Source: Chaunax sp. Z400 (taxonomy: Eukaryota > Chordata > Actinopteri > Lophiiformes > Chaunacidae). Taken from it: a stretch of DNA of 64,000 nucleotides. Below are positions 50,795-62,670 of the stretch, piece by piece (the stretch's first letter is position 1; each line of letters begins with the position of its first letter). The position numbers were made by a program, and so were the translations under genes. The stretch lies in the NCBI GenBank assembly GCA_037577475.1, contig CM075184.1:12762094-12826093 (forward strand), given 5' to 3'. The notes under the pieces are model-generated. The model did not search any database and was not told where the DNA came from. It saw only the letters and a program-made list of their open reading frames with translations.

Positions 50795-50879
50795 GGATAG
50801 TTTGACACTATGGGAAATACACTTGTTTACTCTCTTGTCCAGAGTTAAATGAGAAGTTTGATACTACTTTCATCTCATT
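50795..50879 (+). repeat. teleost repeat 'B', 5' fragment
   Basis: GGATAGTTTGACACTATGGG, AAATACACTTGTTTACTCTC and GAGTTAAATGAGAAGTTTGATACTAC follow the start of a common fish repeat. It stops just where family A copy 3 begins, suggesting truncation by that insertion. Confidence 0.5.
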
Positions 50880-51545
50880 GATGGCGTTGTGTTGTTCAGC
50901 AGTGGAGTCGTAACAGTGCCCAATCGGACGTCTGTATGAACGTGAGGCAGAAAGACAGGACTGGGCTGTGACATTTAATGACATTATGTTATGTGTGTGG
51001 CCCACAACATGAAGATTTAAAAAGCAGCTTTTAGCCATTAGCAGCTAACTCAAAGAGGAAGAATGAGGGGGGACAGCATGAGGTCCAGAGGCGCCTCACT
51101 TTTTGAGCAAAGGATTGAGATCAACCGCCAAGTAAAGGCGTCTGTATTCGTCTTTAACGTAGAGCATAAATGGGCCTTTAATGTGAAGGCAACTGATTGT
51201 TGCCATGTTACTCCATTGTTTACAAAGTTCTGCTCGACGCATATGTTACACCTCCTTTGCTTGCAGAACGCCATCTCACTATTTAAAATCGCAGACCGGA
51301 GCAGGGTTGTGCTGCCATTGTTTTGTGTAAGCAATCACAGGCTAATAAGAGCTACATGGCCAACTACTGGCCTGGCATGCATACTACAGCGTTTTCAACT
51401 GTTTTTCTGTATCTATGTGCACGAGGATCATTTCCACAATGTTGTCATATGAAAGCAGAACTTTTTTTTTGACAGCAAAGGAAAAACGTTTCTGTTTTTA
51501 GCAAAACCGTTGTCACACGGGGTCTGAACTAAACCATGTTTCCAC
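50880..51545 (+). repeat. dispersed non-autonomous repeat, family A copy 3
   Basis: Contains the family A blocks GGGCTGTGACATTTAATGAC, TTAGCAGCTAACTCAAAG, TTACAAAGTTCTGCTCGACG (51230-51249) and CTATTTAAAATCGCAGACC. It ends with AAACGTTTCTG...GCAAAACCGTTGTCACACGG, an 'AACG/GTTTTC' terminal style seen again at 2240-2350 and 8325-8400. Open frames on both strands across it (51063-51452 plus, 51050-51334 minus) are chance openings in repeat DNA. Confidence 0.65.
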
Positions 51546-52343
51546 AAACTACACCTTTATCTGATCTACAGTTCCACCCTGTGCTGAGGTAGTGTATGTA
51601 TAAATTCCTAAGATGCTGTGGTAATGGCAGACTACTGTGACGATTTAAATGCATCAAATTCTGCTGTCAAAATGTCTTCAAGGAGCCACACTACTGACAA
51701 TGTGCTTTTCTAATTATTTCCTTTGTACAACCACACGGGCTCGACAGGCAGTGTCACATCATGAGATGGATGAGCCACAAGCAGTTCCCAGGTTGTATTG
51801 TTCCCCAGCCTGCCGCCACCTCCTCTAAAGTGCTCCAAAGACTAATTCCTCTTCCAGGCCTGTGGGGATGGGGGGGATGGGAGCCTGTGCCTTCAGTCCA
51901 ATCAGTCTCCCAGCAAGCACACAAAGGTCCTGCTGCTTCTACAACTGGAAACTTGGCTTAATGGTGAGGAGGGCATTCTGCAGGAGTGGAGTCAATTAGA
52001 TTTAATATCAATCAGGAAATGTAGCTGGGCATCTTTTTCAGCCCAAATGATTAATAACACAGCAAGAAAGTGACTGTTTATGTCTAGTTTAATTTAAAGC
52101 CATGGCCAACTGCATGGAAGTTGCACGACAACAGGAATATTGGATGGAGTATTTACTGGTATCCAAAACTGGTCAACGCTCTGCTCGCTACATTCCATCA
52201 TGTACTCTGATTTGTCCAACTCTCACTGTCCACCAGTGTCCTTAACAGCAGGATGGTTGGATGGTTTGTAATGTTGCAGAATGTAGAAACATCACTGATA
52301 GTAAGTGGCTGTGATTTAAGGTAAAAATGGGAAAGGTGCCTAA

Positions 52344-52690
52344 TTGTTTTATGATGGAGAGTTAGATGCACAGGTGCGTATTAAATATGATGCTGCAGTC
52401 AGCAAGCTTAGCTTAGCACAAAGACTAGAAAAAAGGGGCCTACAGGTGACCCGCATCTGTCCATTGGTCACAAAATCTGTCTATGAGCATCTCCTAAACT
52501 CGACAGGTTGTATATGGTCTGTTTAATCTGTACTTTTACATTTTCTGTTTTACATGGTATTATGTACTTATTACATCTTCATTGTATCTTAACAAGCTAA
52601 ACATTCAGACCAGAGACTTCAGGAAGTTAGTAAGCCTGAAGAAGGAACAGTCCAGCACAAAATCCCCAGTAGATAAAAAGTGTTTGGGGA
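52344..52690 (+). repeat. teleost repeat 'B', longer copy
   Basis: GAGTTAGATGCACAGGTGCG, then AGCAAGCTTAGCTTAGCACA with AAGACTAGAAAAAAGGGG, CACAAAATCTGTCTATGAGC and TCTGTTTAATCTGTAC follow the internal order of the same family as 50795-50879. The last part (AGGAACAGTCCAGCACAAAA) also fits. Noncoding. Confidence 0.55.
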
Positions 52691-53064
52691 AGTTTCTTGG
52701 AATATTACTTGGGCTTGACTTCCTCACTCTTTTGTTCTTTAATCTATCTGATTGCTGTCAGTATACAGCTTCTAGAGGTCCAGTACTTTATAAACCTTCC
52801 TGTATTTTCTAATTATTTTATTTATTGACCTATTTGTGTTTTTACATTTCATTTCTGTTTTCTTGAACACATAGCCTGACATCCAGCTTATTTCTGTCAC
52901 ACTCCAGGGCTGAAATACCTTCTATATTTTTCATGCTGGCTTGTTCATGGGGGGTTAATGGGGGTAAAAGCTGTGGGGTTCTACATTATGTTCATTTCCT
53001 TAAAATGAATGGGTTTCTGGCTCAACTTCACCAACCTTCAAGGTGTATGGAGAAGGGAAAAGGT

Positions 53065-53170
53065 CCAAAAGGGCAAAAACTCCAGCAACACTTGCAGTAT
53101 TAGGAACAACTTTATTATTTGACCAATGTGTTTCAGCTTGTGGCCTTCATCAGGGTCATCATAAAACACA
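53065..53170. repeat. short retroelement-like repeat with hammerhead-core-like motif
   Basis: AAACTCCAGCAACACTTGCA followed by AACAACTTTATTATTTGACC, AATGTGTTTCAGCTTGTGGC and CTTCATCAGGGTCATC is a motif string that recurs in vertebrate repeats, probably Penelope-like or similar. On the minus strand it holds CTGATGA, 12 nt, then GAAAC. Confidence 0.5.
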
Positions 53171-56100
53171 TTGCATACAGCATTTAAAAAGGGTATGTAT
53201 GAAGCAGAAAAAAAGAGGAATGTACTCAGCAGATTTCATATTCGTGACAATGTGGCTTATACTGAATTGACAAATAGTGCTTGTAACTATGAATCATTGT
53301 AAAACTGCCTTTCCTGCTGAGCATTCTATAAATTTGTCCCGTCTGTTAAAATCACTAAAAATATTTGAGAAAAAAAAGTTTTTGTACAAATGAAATACAA
53401 AGCATTAGTTGGTGAGACTAAGAGGAGCATGTAGGCAAATTGTGTTAGGCATGCTAGCAGTTTCCCCATTTTTGTGTGCTCCTGTCTGTGGCATCATTTT
53501 AAAAAGATGTAATCATCTTCTCATCAAAAGCTACCAGAAATCATTAAAAAAAAACTATAACCATGTTTTCCAAAATGTCAAAATATTCCTTTAAAATCAG
53601 ATTTATTTGCTGCTTTTCATCTGTTACAGTTCACTGAGGCTCAGCATGGCTGTTTCAATAATTGAATATAAATATATATAACATTTAACCTATAGAGCAT
53701 TTCTTCCACACGAGCATGTCATGTCTTTTGTGCATGAAAAACCAACAGCACATGATCTGATGGTTTTATGTAAAGAGGCTTAGTGAAACTGCATGTGCTT
53801 AATTGTTCAACATAACAGCACAGAGACCTTGTTTACGTGAACTTGGATGTCTGTTCTCATCCGGGGAAATGCCCCTGATCTGAAAGACAGAAGAAAAGGC
53901 CACCCACAGGGCAAGTAGCTGTCACTGTTGATTCACTGGGGGCTGAATTTAGTACATTCTTAAGCAGCCTGTCTAAAAAAAAATCCACCCGCTATGCTGA
54001 AACTTCACAAAAGGAACCTCTTACATTCTCTGGGTGGGAGATTACTGGGAGGGCTGGCGCAATTATGCGTTCTCATGCTGAATGGAGTGGAGCAGAGAGT
54101 TGTAGCTAATCTGCAACTCAAACAAGAGTAAATCTACGCTAATCAACAGTCAATTACAAAGCCAGGCAGAGGCAAAAACATAACAGCTCGGGATGGGTGT
54201 GTGCTGGTGATTCATGATATGCTTTTCAAACCATGGTGAAATACACCCTCAGGGAAGAAAACAGCTTAGTCTGAGAGCTACTCAACACATCTGAAAAGAA
54301 ATAAACACATAGCTCTGGAAGAACAGATAAAACGTTGAAAAGCAAAATTACATTACACTAGCAGAATATCAATCAGGGCCTGTCACAACAGCACTTGAAT
54401 CAGGATAAAGACCTAACAATAAGTATTTACTTGAAGAAAAAAGGACAGAAAACGTGTAAGAAGAATAAATCATTTCTGAAGTAGTACTCTGCATGTTAGA
54501 CTCCTGAAGAGATTAAGATCTTCCTGAAGATTTGACATCTTTGTTTTGAAAGGAAGTGAAGATTCTGTTATGATGAAGTAGTCGGCTATGAAAATGATTT
54601 CAAAAGCAGCCTTAATCCATGTCCTTTGAGTCACACCAAACTATTGTTCATGAGTAAATACCTGGTCACGGCAACTCATACCAGCTCTTGGTTTGTGTGT
54701 GTAGCTCAGTAAAAGCCTGACTGACTTCTTAAAAGCACTACAGAATGATTCAACACAGGCAACAGTGCAAAACATCTGGAGTAATCCTGTAGTATTTCTT
54801 AGCTTTACATGCTAACTTCAGTTAATGCAGTGCTTACCGTGTACAATCATGCTGAAGCATCTTTGTGATAAGAGTGGAATTAATAGCTGAGGGGGCAGAA
54901 AGTTGCAACTAACAATATAACATAAGGTAAAAAACTTTGCACCCACGAATGGCACTAAAGTGAACTATAGTGAACACAGCATGGCATACAAGTGAGGTTC
55001 TTTAATCAAAATGCATATAAATTATAATTCTCAAGATCTTCATCTTATCAAACTCAATATTTGCTACTATTTATGACCAGCATTTATTCTGCTTTAGCCA
55101 TCAAAGCTATTTACACGTATTAGTGACCTCTCTCTATTTAAGATTGTATTATCAGAGTCCAACATTCCTGCTCTGGATTCAAAGGGATTGACTGAAACGA
55201 AGGAATGCATGCAGAGCCTGGATTACATTAGAGCCAGTTCGTGCACACATTAATATAAAGACGTAATCTGGGAGCAGGAAACGGTCAGTTCAAGGCATTT
55301 TGAAGATGAAACTAATTTTTGTGTCAGTAAAAGAACAGCCACAGCTATTTATGAGGTAGACATCTAACTGAAGGCTGACACCTGCCAGTGTTCACCTTTA
55401 ACATGACAATTATGCAGAGTCGGACTGACACAGGTCAGATAACCCATGCTGTATACTAGCATTCTAAAAACCCAAGGCTTTTCTTGGCATGGTGCTACAG
55501 GAAGAAGTCCACATCAAATAAAAAGTACACCAGTCTGAAGGGGGTTTACACTCCTTTTAGGCAGGATTTTACAGCTCTGAAGTTTTCATGGCAGCAATAA
55601 TTCTGCCCTCCCACTCAGTGGTGAGGTAAACAACCATATTTGTACAGTTTAGATGCTACAAGGTATGTAATGTGCACATGCATGTATTTGATCAACCTAA
55701 ACAGAGTGCTGCTGGGCGACTTTATAACGCTGATGAGACAGGATCGACTTTTTTGCTTGACGATCCTGCATTTTTTTTATAACTGGAGCCCTTTTACGTC
55801 GCCCCTGCTCCTGCTATGCCTATGCAATGTTCTAATTGAAATTAATGAGAAGGTTGTGGTTTATATGCAGTGCTATTGTTGGTCTGAATGTGCTTGCCTC
55901 TGAGGAGGCAGTTTAATATTTTTTCTAATGAAACCAGAGGGATCATTTTAATTTATCTCTACTGCTACAGTAGATTTAGATTGTTGTCGAAAGCAGAACA
56001 CTTTTTAAACCACGGCATTCTTATCTGACTGCACACAAGCTTTTATTCATTTTGACAAATCAAATTTTAATAATAATAAGAGAAGCACAAAATGAAAAAT

Positions 56101-58434
56101 AAGGAACATCTTATTTCTGCAAACAATCTAATACAAAGCAAAATGCAGAATGTGACCAAAGGATTATACATCTATGTACTGCATAATGAATTTAATGAAC
56201 GTTCCTCAAGTGAAATGTAAATATCAGTGATAACAGAAGTGAAACTGATAATATGCCAGTATTAACAGTCCTGATAAAATGTTAGGACAAACTAGAGGAG
56301 ATGTGATTTCCGATGTTCCCGTGACATCAGACTGTTTTCCTCCTCAGCTTGTCCTCTCATGTCACTCCACAGCTGATGGGACCAGCCCCATCTTGGCACC
56401 CCGATGGTAGTGACTCTCCAGCTTCCCTGTGAGAGAAAGGGTTTGAAAGGGGAGGGGGAGAAAAGAGGAAGGGATGAATCAAAACACCATCTAAGGGACA
56501 GAGTGACCTTTCTGAGAGCTCAAGGCCTGCTGATTAGAGGAGGCTATGGAGAGACGGTGGAGAGAAAGAGACGCAGAGACAGAGAGATGATGAGGTAGAA
56601 GGCTAACAAGACCTTTTATTCCACGACAAAGAGCGATTAGACCACAGCCTTTGTTAGCAGCAACATAAGGCACCTTTAGCTCAGTTATATAGATGTATAT
56701 TCAGAACGGTCCTGTGGTAAGAAAGACCACACATACAATACACTCATTTAGGAAGAAACAGAATAATACTGAGCTACAACTGAGCACATCAAATGTTTTT
56801 AAGTCTTAGACATTACATATTATACACATACAGTCATACAGAGCAGTTCAGGTCATATCAACAGGACAACGCATTGCACAGGAAACTTCCTCCCAATGTA
56901 CGAGATGGTATGAGGAGCTTTGAAGTGGAGATGGGCCCAATCAGATTTTACATGACTCCCCCAGAGATCATGCATGGTAACGTCTGTTTAATGTCCGGGC
57001 CAACTGATTCGAACGATTGCGTTCAAACAAACTATTCGTCTGGTTTATTTTTGCACATGTTACGAGTAGTAGTGCCTGTTGAAAGGTTCTGTGGCTGTCC
57101 ATTTTAAACTCAATTAAACGTGTTGAGAATCTCAGCGACCTGCAGATATCATGGCCCTATAAATGAACACACAGGTATGCTGATGTCTTCTGGTTGTCAT
57201 GATTACCATCTGACTTTTTTCCTATCACTCACAGTGGTGAGAGTGTGACACCTGTCCTTGGTAATGAGCTGAAAAGCAATGTGATAAATGGTATCCCTTA
57301 GGATATCACCTACAGTAGAAACAAATTCAGTGTTTTAAGTTTATGAATAGCTTTTCTGTTGCCAGTTTGCTTTTACATAATTTCATTGCTATTTTCAATT
57401 GATGAAATATGTAATATTTTGTCTTTTTTTGCGAGACTTGCCTCAGTTTTTAGTCAAGCAGCTACACAGCCATTCAGTCCATATGTTTTATGCAGCTTTT
57501 AACAAAAAACCTTTTTGTTTTAAGTGAGCCACTTGCCACTTTAAAGAAATACACAATAAAGACAGCACCCTGTAACAATTTACTTCATGATGTAGCAATT
57601 ACCCACATTTTTACGCCAGCCCTCGTCTCCCTTTCATCCAATAAGACATTAAATCAACATTATCCCTTATTCAAAAGTATCGAATACACATCGCACTGAA
57701 TTTACAGACACATAAAGACTAACAGCCATGGCATATGTGTGTGTGGTAGAAGTGAGAGAAGGGTAGGGATACTGTTAGTTGTTTCTTAGAAATAAGCTCA
57801 CCAAGAAGGCCTGAAATGTTGCTATATTGGCAACACTGTGTGTCAGGTGGCCCTGTGTTAAGCAGGGGGCAGTGACAGCTATGTTTACCATGAGAGATTT
57901 GGTGGCTGAATGAGCTCATAGTTCATATTCTTAGTAAATATTTTGGCAGTAAAAAAGACTTGTGGCTAAAGAAAAAAAAGACCCGTGGCAATAACGACGT
58001 ATCCCGCTATTAACGATACCAGACCCTAAGAACGTGAGCTGGACTAGGTCCAGTTCTGGGGTGACAGAGACGACATGGTTTTTGCTTTAAACTATGGATG
58101 ACTGAAATAGGCTATAAATCCACAGCACATGCAGTGCAGCGAAATCAACGAAGCAGACGATCAGAAACGGACTATATTTGTAGCTTATGTGGTATCCTCA
58201 TTCCAATTAGAAGTCTTTATATACATATCAGCTGACTATCACATGGTAGTGTGACTCCTAAGTACCAGAACACCAAAACAGTCCCCTCATCTATTTCCAC
58301 TTTCTACACTGTTGTCACACATGGCCTCTCTAGAATCCAATGGGTGGAAATCAGCAACGGAGAACTCTAATAGCAAATATTGCAATATTGCAAATATGTA
58401 TTCTATTGGTACCTTAGAACAATCCTCAAATTAA
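53171..58434. other. noncoding; nothing recognised
   Basis: AT-rich sequence. The 104-codon plus frame at 56793-57107 and the arginine/glutamate-rich frame at 56404-56598 show no domain. A purine-rich stretch lies at 56440-56590. Confidence 0.4.
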
Positions 58435-58985
58435 TAAAAGAGGCCATCAAAATGTCATTGTAATCTGGAGAAGGCCTGATTTATGCAAGAGCTGATGGTA
58501 TGGAACAGTAACATTGTCAGAATAAAAATGGACACTGCAATTGTTAGTTGGAAAATAAATATAATCTAGAGTACAAAAATATTGATCCCTGAGGAACAAA
58601 GTTGTCATCCATGTTGATTTGAAACAGACTGCAATAACATTCTGAAGTACTTACAATATAAGTATCTTAGAACCTCTATTAAGAGCCCTGATTGGTGTAT
58701 CAATACCATAAAAGCTTGGTGTTCTTGTGAAAAGCAAATATTTAGTCTTTTTGGAGTTAAGAACAAGTTTCAAATTCATAAAAGAGATTGTGATATGGGG
58801 GAAAGCCTGGTTTGTGGTAGAACCAATGGTATACAAGATGTTCTCTATAAAATGCTCAGTTGGAAAATAAGTATTAATGTGTATACAGTAAATTGTACCG
58901 GGTCTAATAGTGATCCTTGAGGGACACCTCTATCAACAAGCTTGATTTGAAACCATCTGCATAAATACATCTACCAAAAGGTTTG
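58435..58985 (-). mobile_element. LINE reverse-transcriptase fragment, segment present twice
   Basis: On the minus strand, sequence from about 58965 downward translates as RGVPQGSLLDPVQFTVYT, the LINE reverse-transcriptase motif usually GVPQGSILGPLLF.LY. Further on, MNLKLVLNSKKTKYLLFTR (frame 58651-58836) matches the 'LN..KTK.M.F' motif that follows the catalytic block. A second, more worn copy of the first segment appears about 328 bp lower (VPQGSIF near 58590, again preceded by a TTGATTTGAAAC match). The YADD-type catalytic box is not visible. The clade (Rex1/CR1/L2-like) cannot be fixed. Confidence 0.72.
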
Positions 58986-61653
58986 CACCAGGTGTGAGCA
59001 GAATAATCAAAACCAAAGGAAAGAAGGAATAACACATAAGCGTCACACTATATAATTGCTCCTCAGTGCCCTGCCTATATATGCAAGGAATGCTAATATC
59101 TGTGCATGTTTCTTAGTCTGCCAAGAATGTGCCAGTCAAGGATTATTTTTGGATTTTGCAGCTGAACCAGCTATCTGGCACCAGCAGCCACCTGTGTGAA
59201 CTTGTGGATTAGCAAAATACCATTTCAAAGCCATAGACAAGTAGCCTCCATTGTTCTGGGAATTACTATGCTTAAAATTTGATGTTGATCAATTCATGTG
59301 AACCTCAGATGAGAATGTTGACAAAGACAAACACAGCTGAGAATCTCAAAGAGGGATTTCATCCAGTTGCTATTTATATGTTATGGCAACATGATCTATT
59401 GGAATGGCGTATAAATAGTACGCCACATTTCTAGTGTTATTTCATGCATTTTAAGCTATTCTCATGTCATTTTAACATCATGTGCAATTCACGAGTTTCA
59501 AATGTGCAGGAAAGGACAAAGTCAGGTGACTTTTTTCATGTGAACTGGGGTTTCAGGTCCGTTAGGTTTAGACATACAAGCAACTTCCGCTCATTGTTTG
59601 TGTGAAAATAACTTTATCAAGGTTACATGTTTGACATACAAATGGTAAAAATGTTACAGAAGTTAACGTACTATTTTGTCTCTCTAACATTCATGCCTAA
59701 TATTACAGAAAAAAACTTAATCAATGGTGTTAAGTGACTTGCAAAAAGTAAGTAAAAGCATTGTGATAACATGCAATATGACTTGTGACACTAGTGTTAT
59801 TCATACGTCATTTGGCAGGACTGGGCTTGCTATTAATCCTTGCAGCTATGATGTGTAAATAAAACCCTGCAGCCACTGACCGGAGATGACTTCCTAATCT
59901 GTTGTAACTCACACTTTTCTCTTCCAATATCAACCACATTCCAAAGTCCTCCATCTGAGCTCATTCTCAAACTACAGCGTCGTCCTTTTCTGTGTAGAAC
60001 AACCTCTGCTGGAATTTGATAACCTGTGTTGACCCCGTCTTTAACTGCAAGACAAATACTAACAGTGTCTGTGCCTAAAACAAGACTGCTGCCTGTCAAG
60101 CCGCCACATTAGCTGGCTGTTTTCCCCCTGCTGAGGCAGGGGAAAAAATAATACAAGTGTGACAGGCAGGGGTGGTGGCTGTCATTTGTGCTCTCTTTTC
60201 ATGTTGTCCCGTTATGGCTGAACTCTGTGAGTAGTAGCAGCATAAACAAAGTGTTTAGGGAGAAGTGCTGTTTGCTCACCATTTCCAAGCCTGTCTGAAT
60301 GGCTGTCAGTGTCTGTCTCTTCTCCCAGGGGCAAGTACTGCTTAGGTGTGGAAATACCTCTGGAATTTTCTGTTGAATGCTGCCAAATGTTTATCCAAGA
60401 TTACTTTAATGATAGATCTACCATAGCAGAAATAAATCATTCGTGTTTCCTTTTGGGTGCGAGTGACAGCTGGAGTTAATATTGTCGAAATATGGCTCTG
60501 GCAGTTCTCCTTGTCATGACACCGTGACATTTATGTGAAGCATATGTGGAAACAAACCAATTATTCTCTATAAGCCAAAGCAAGAACTCACGGAATGAGC
60601 ATTTAGCAGTTGTATTGTGTTAGTTTTTATCTGGCAAATGTCAAAACAGTTAGCCCCACATGCATCCTCGATTAATAAAAGAGTGTTCCCCTTCAATAAG
60701 TTGAGAGTGCTGAAGGCTAAAGAAGCTGAAATGAAAACGCATTGTCTTTGTTCCGAGAAATACATTTTGCCAGGTTTTATGAAGCACAGTGAGGTGACAC
60801 AGCAGATTTCTTGTCATAATAAACTAATCCTGTAATTACTGATCTCTCAGCTAGCTGGTGGCTTCCTAAACAAAAACATGAAAAGAAGTAACGATGTTTT
60901 AAGTCACAGTAAATACATAAAAAAAAGTTGTAACCATTCAAAACAAAAGGCAAAATCTTGAATGTGTTTATAATGCTTGATTTGGCTCTACGACCACACT
61001 CAACCCAATAAGGCTGGAAGAGTTGAAATACCATACTCTCAGTAGTGCTGTTGAGTAAGTCGTATGTTAAAACACACAAATGCAAAATGCATTAGAGCTT
61101 CAGATTTTCCTTACTTCAACTACTCTATTTAAGGCGGATGCATGAATTATTTTATTGGCTACCTGATAGCAGAGCAACAAGCTGTAAACATAAAAATTGA
61201 AACCCTATAAAGCTGTGAAACAGCTGCCAATTTACACCTACAGCAGCCAAGAGGCAACATTATCATATATTTAAAGCATCAGCACAAGTTCAATATTATT
61301 AGAACAATTCACTCTGTTTTTGTCTCCAACCCCTGAGGGAAATAATTGTCTCCTTAGCTGCTAAATGCTCCAACGTGTTCACCACATATTCACCTAACTG
61401 CCAATAAGTGCTCTGCAGGTGGCTTACAGTCGTATTTCAGAGCCTTCTCACTGATAACAGCTGACTGCACAACGCAAGTGATGATAGTGAACCCAAACAG
61501 GTAGAGGTGGAAAACAAACACAAGGCATTGTAAATATAGAAGTGTCAATTACAAAATCTTATTTAGTTGATTTTAAGGCATTAAAAAACACTGTTCTAGT
61601 CTGACAGTAGACAATGTTAGTCTGCTTCCAGTGTTTGTGTGTCTGTAGCCTGA
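58986..61653. other. noncoding; nothing recognised except the hairpin at 60120
   Basis: No coding signal. The frame at 60777-61085 (102 codons minus) has no motif. Confidence 0.4.
60120..60147. other. near-perfect inverted repeat (hairpin)
   Basis: TTTTCCCCCTGC, loop TGAG, GCAGGGGAAAA: 11 paired bases with one bulged C. No T-run or gene end is associated. In a eukaryotic context it is of unknown function. Confidence 0.6.
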
Positions 61654-62083
61654 AGGTTCATTTATGCTGAAGGTTAAAGACGCATACAGACAAGACTTCC
61701 GTCCACACCTTGAGTTAATTCTGTCTGTATTTGTGCCTGTTTTCTGAAAGCATACAGATAAGGATGGAATGGGAGAAACAGATGAAACGGAGCTGTACCA
61801 CAAGAAGTAGTTGGGGGGAGTACAGCCATAACTCGGCAACACACGACAAATGTCCAAAGACACAACAAAGTTCGCTTTTGGCGCTTTGTATTTACTAGGC
61901 ACATTAACACAACCTCCTACCGTCAACATCTTTGTTGTTGTTGTCGAAACGTTTGACTCTTCACTGCCATCTTGTGGATCTATCGAAGTCAACGTAAAGG
62001 ACGCATGGATATGTGGACGCTGACGGATACACCGTTTGAAACGGACATTTATTTTCATACGCAGATGGAGCAAATATGACCCT
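61654..62083. mobile_element. possible MITE (about 430 bp)
   Basis: The left end GGTTCATTTATGCTG and the right end read inward on the other strand, GGGTCATATTTGCTCC, form a short imperfect inverted repeat. Sub-terminal CGCATACAGACAAGACTTCC and the facing GCGTATG...CCGTTTC...CCGTCAGCGTCCAC are similar in style to fish Harbinger/Kolobok-type MITEs. No clear target duplication. A 173-codon minus-strand frame (61573-62094) spans it but resembles no protein I know. Confidence 0.4.
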
Positions 62084-62509
62084 TTAACGAACAAGCCAGT
62101 TCTCTCACCATAGCAACTGAAACCACTTAATATTTTTTCTTATGCATGGAGTTTGAAAAGAGGTCTTTAGGCAATTCCCGACGCTTATTAAAATACACCC
62201 TTTAGAGTAAACTGAAGCAATAATGAGGTTTTATGCAACACGCCACAAACAACCAAGGACAACAGCAACAACAACATAAAGAACAATAAGTGGGCCTTGT
62301 TGTCATGACTGTCACACGAAGTACTCTCTGCTTGTATGAACAAGTGAGATTCATTACATTCACCAGGAAAGTCAATCCAGCGGGGTTACATATTCCATGG
62401 TTGAAGGCGACTTTTGTTAATGGCTCTGGAGCTGCTGAGCTGTCGCATTTCGGAATAGCTGCTATGGAGCTGAGAGAGCTGGAGGGGATGCAAGTAAAAG
62501 TGGGGGGAG

Positions 62510-62670
62510 GGGGGTGAGTGAAGGAGCGGGTGCAAAAAACAGAGACAGCAAAAAATGAGACAGAAGGGATGAGGAGAAGGAGAAGGAGAAAGAGGAGGAA
62601 GGAGGGAGGGGTGCTGCGAGAAAGGATACACATAGGACAGTGGGAGAGGAAGAGAGAGGGAGAATTAGAA
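62510..62670 (+). repeat. purine-rich (GA/GGA) low-complexity tract
   Basis: Long run of G and A with AGGAGAAGGAGAAGG-type units and few pyrimidines. It explains the Arg/Glu-rich plus frame and the Ser/Pro/Leu-rich minus frames here, none of which looks like a protein. Confidence 0.8.

Noticed and set aside
62202..62633. 143-codon minus-strand frame rich in Ser, Leu, Pro and Cys
   Set aside because: Reverse of a purine-rich low-complexity tract.
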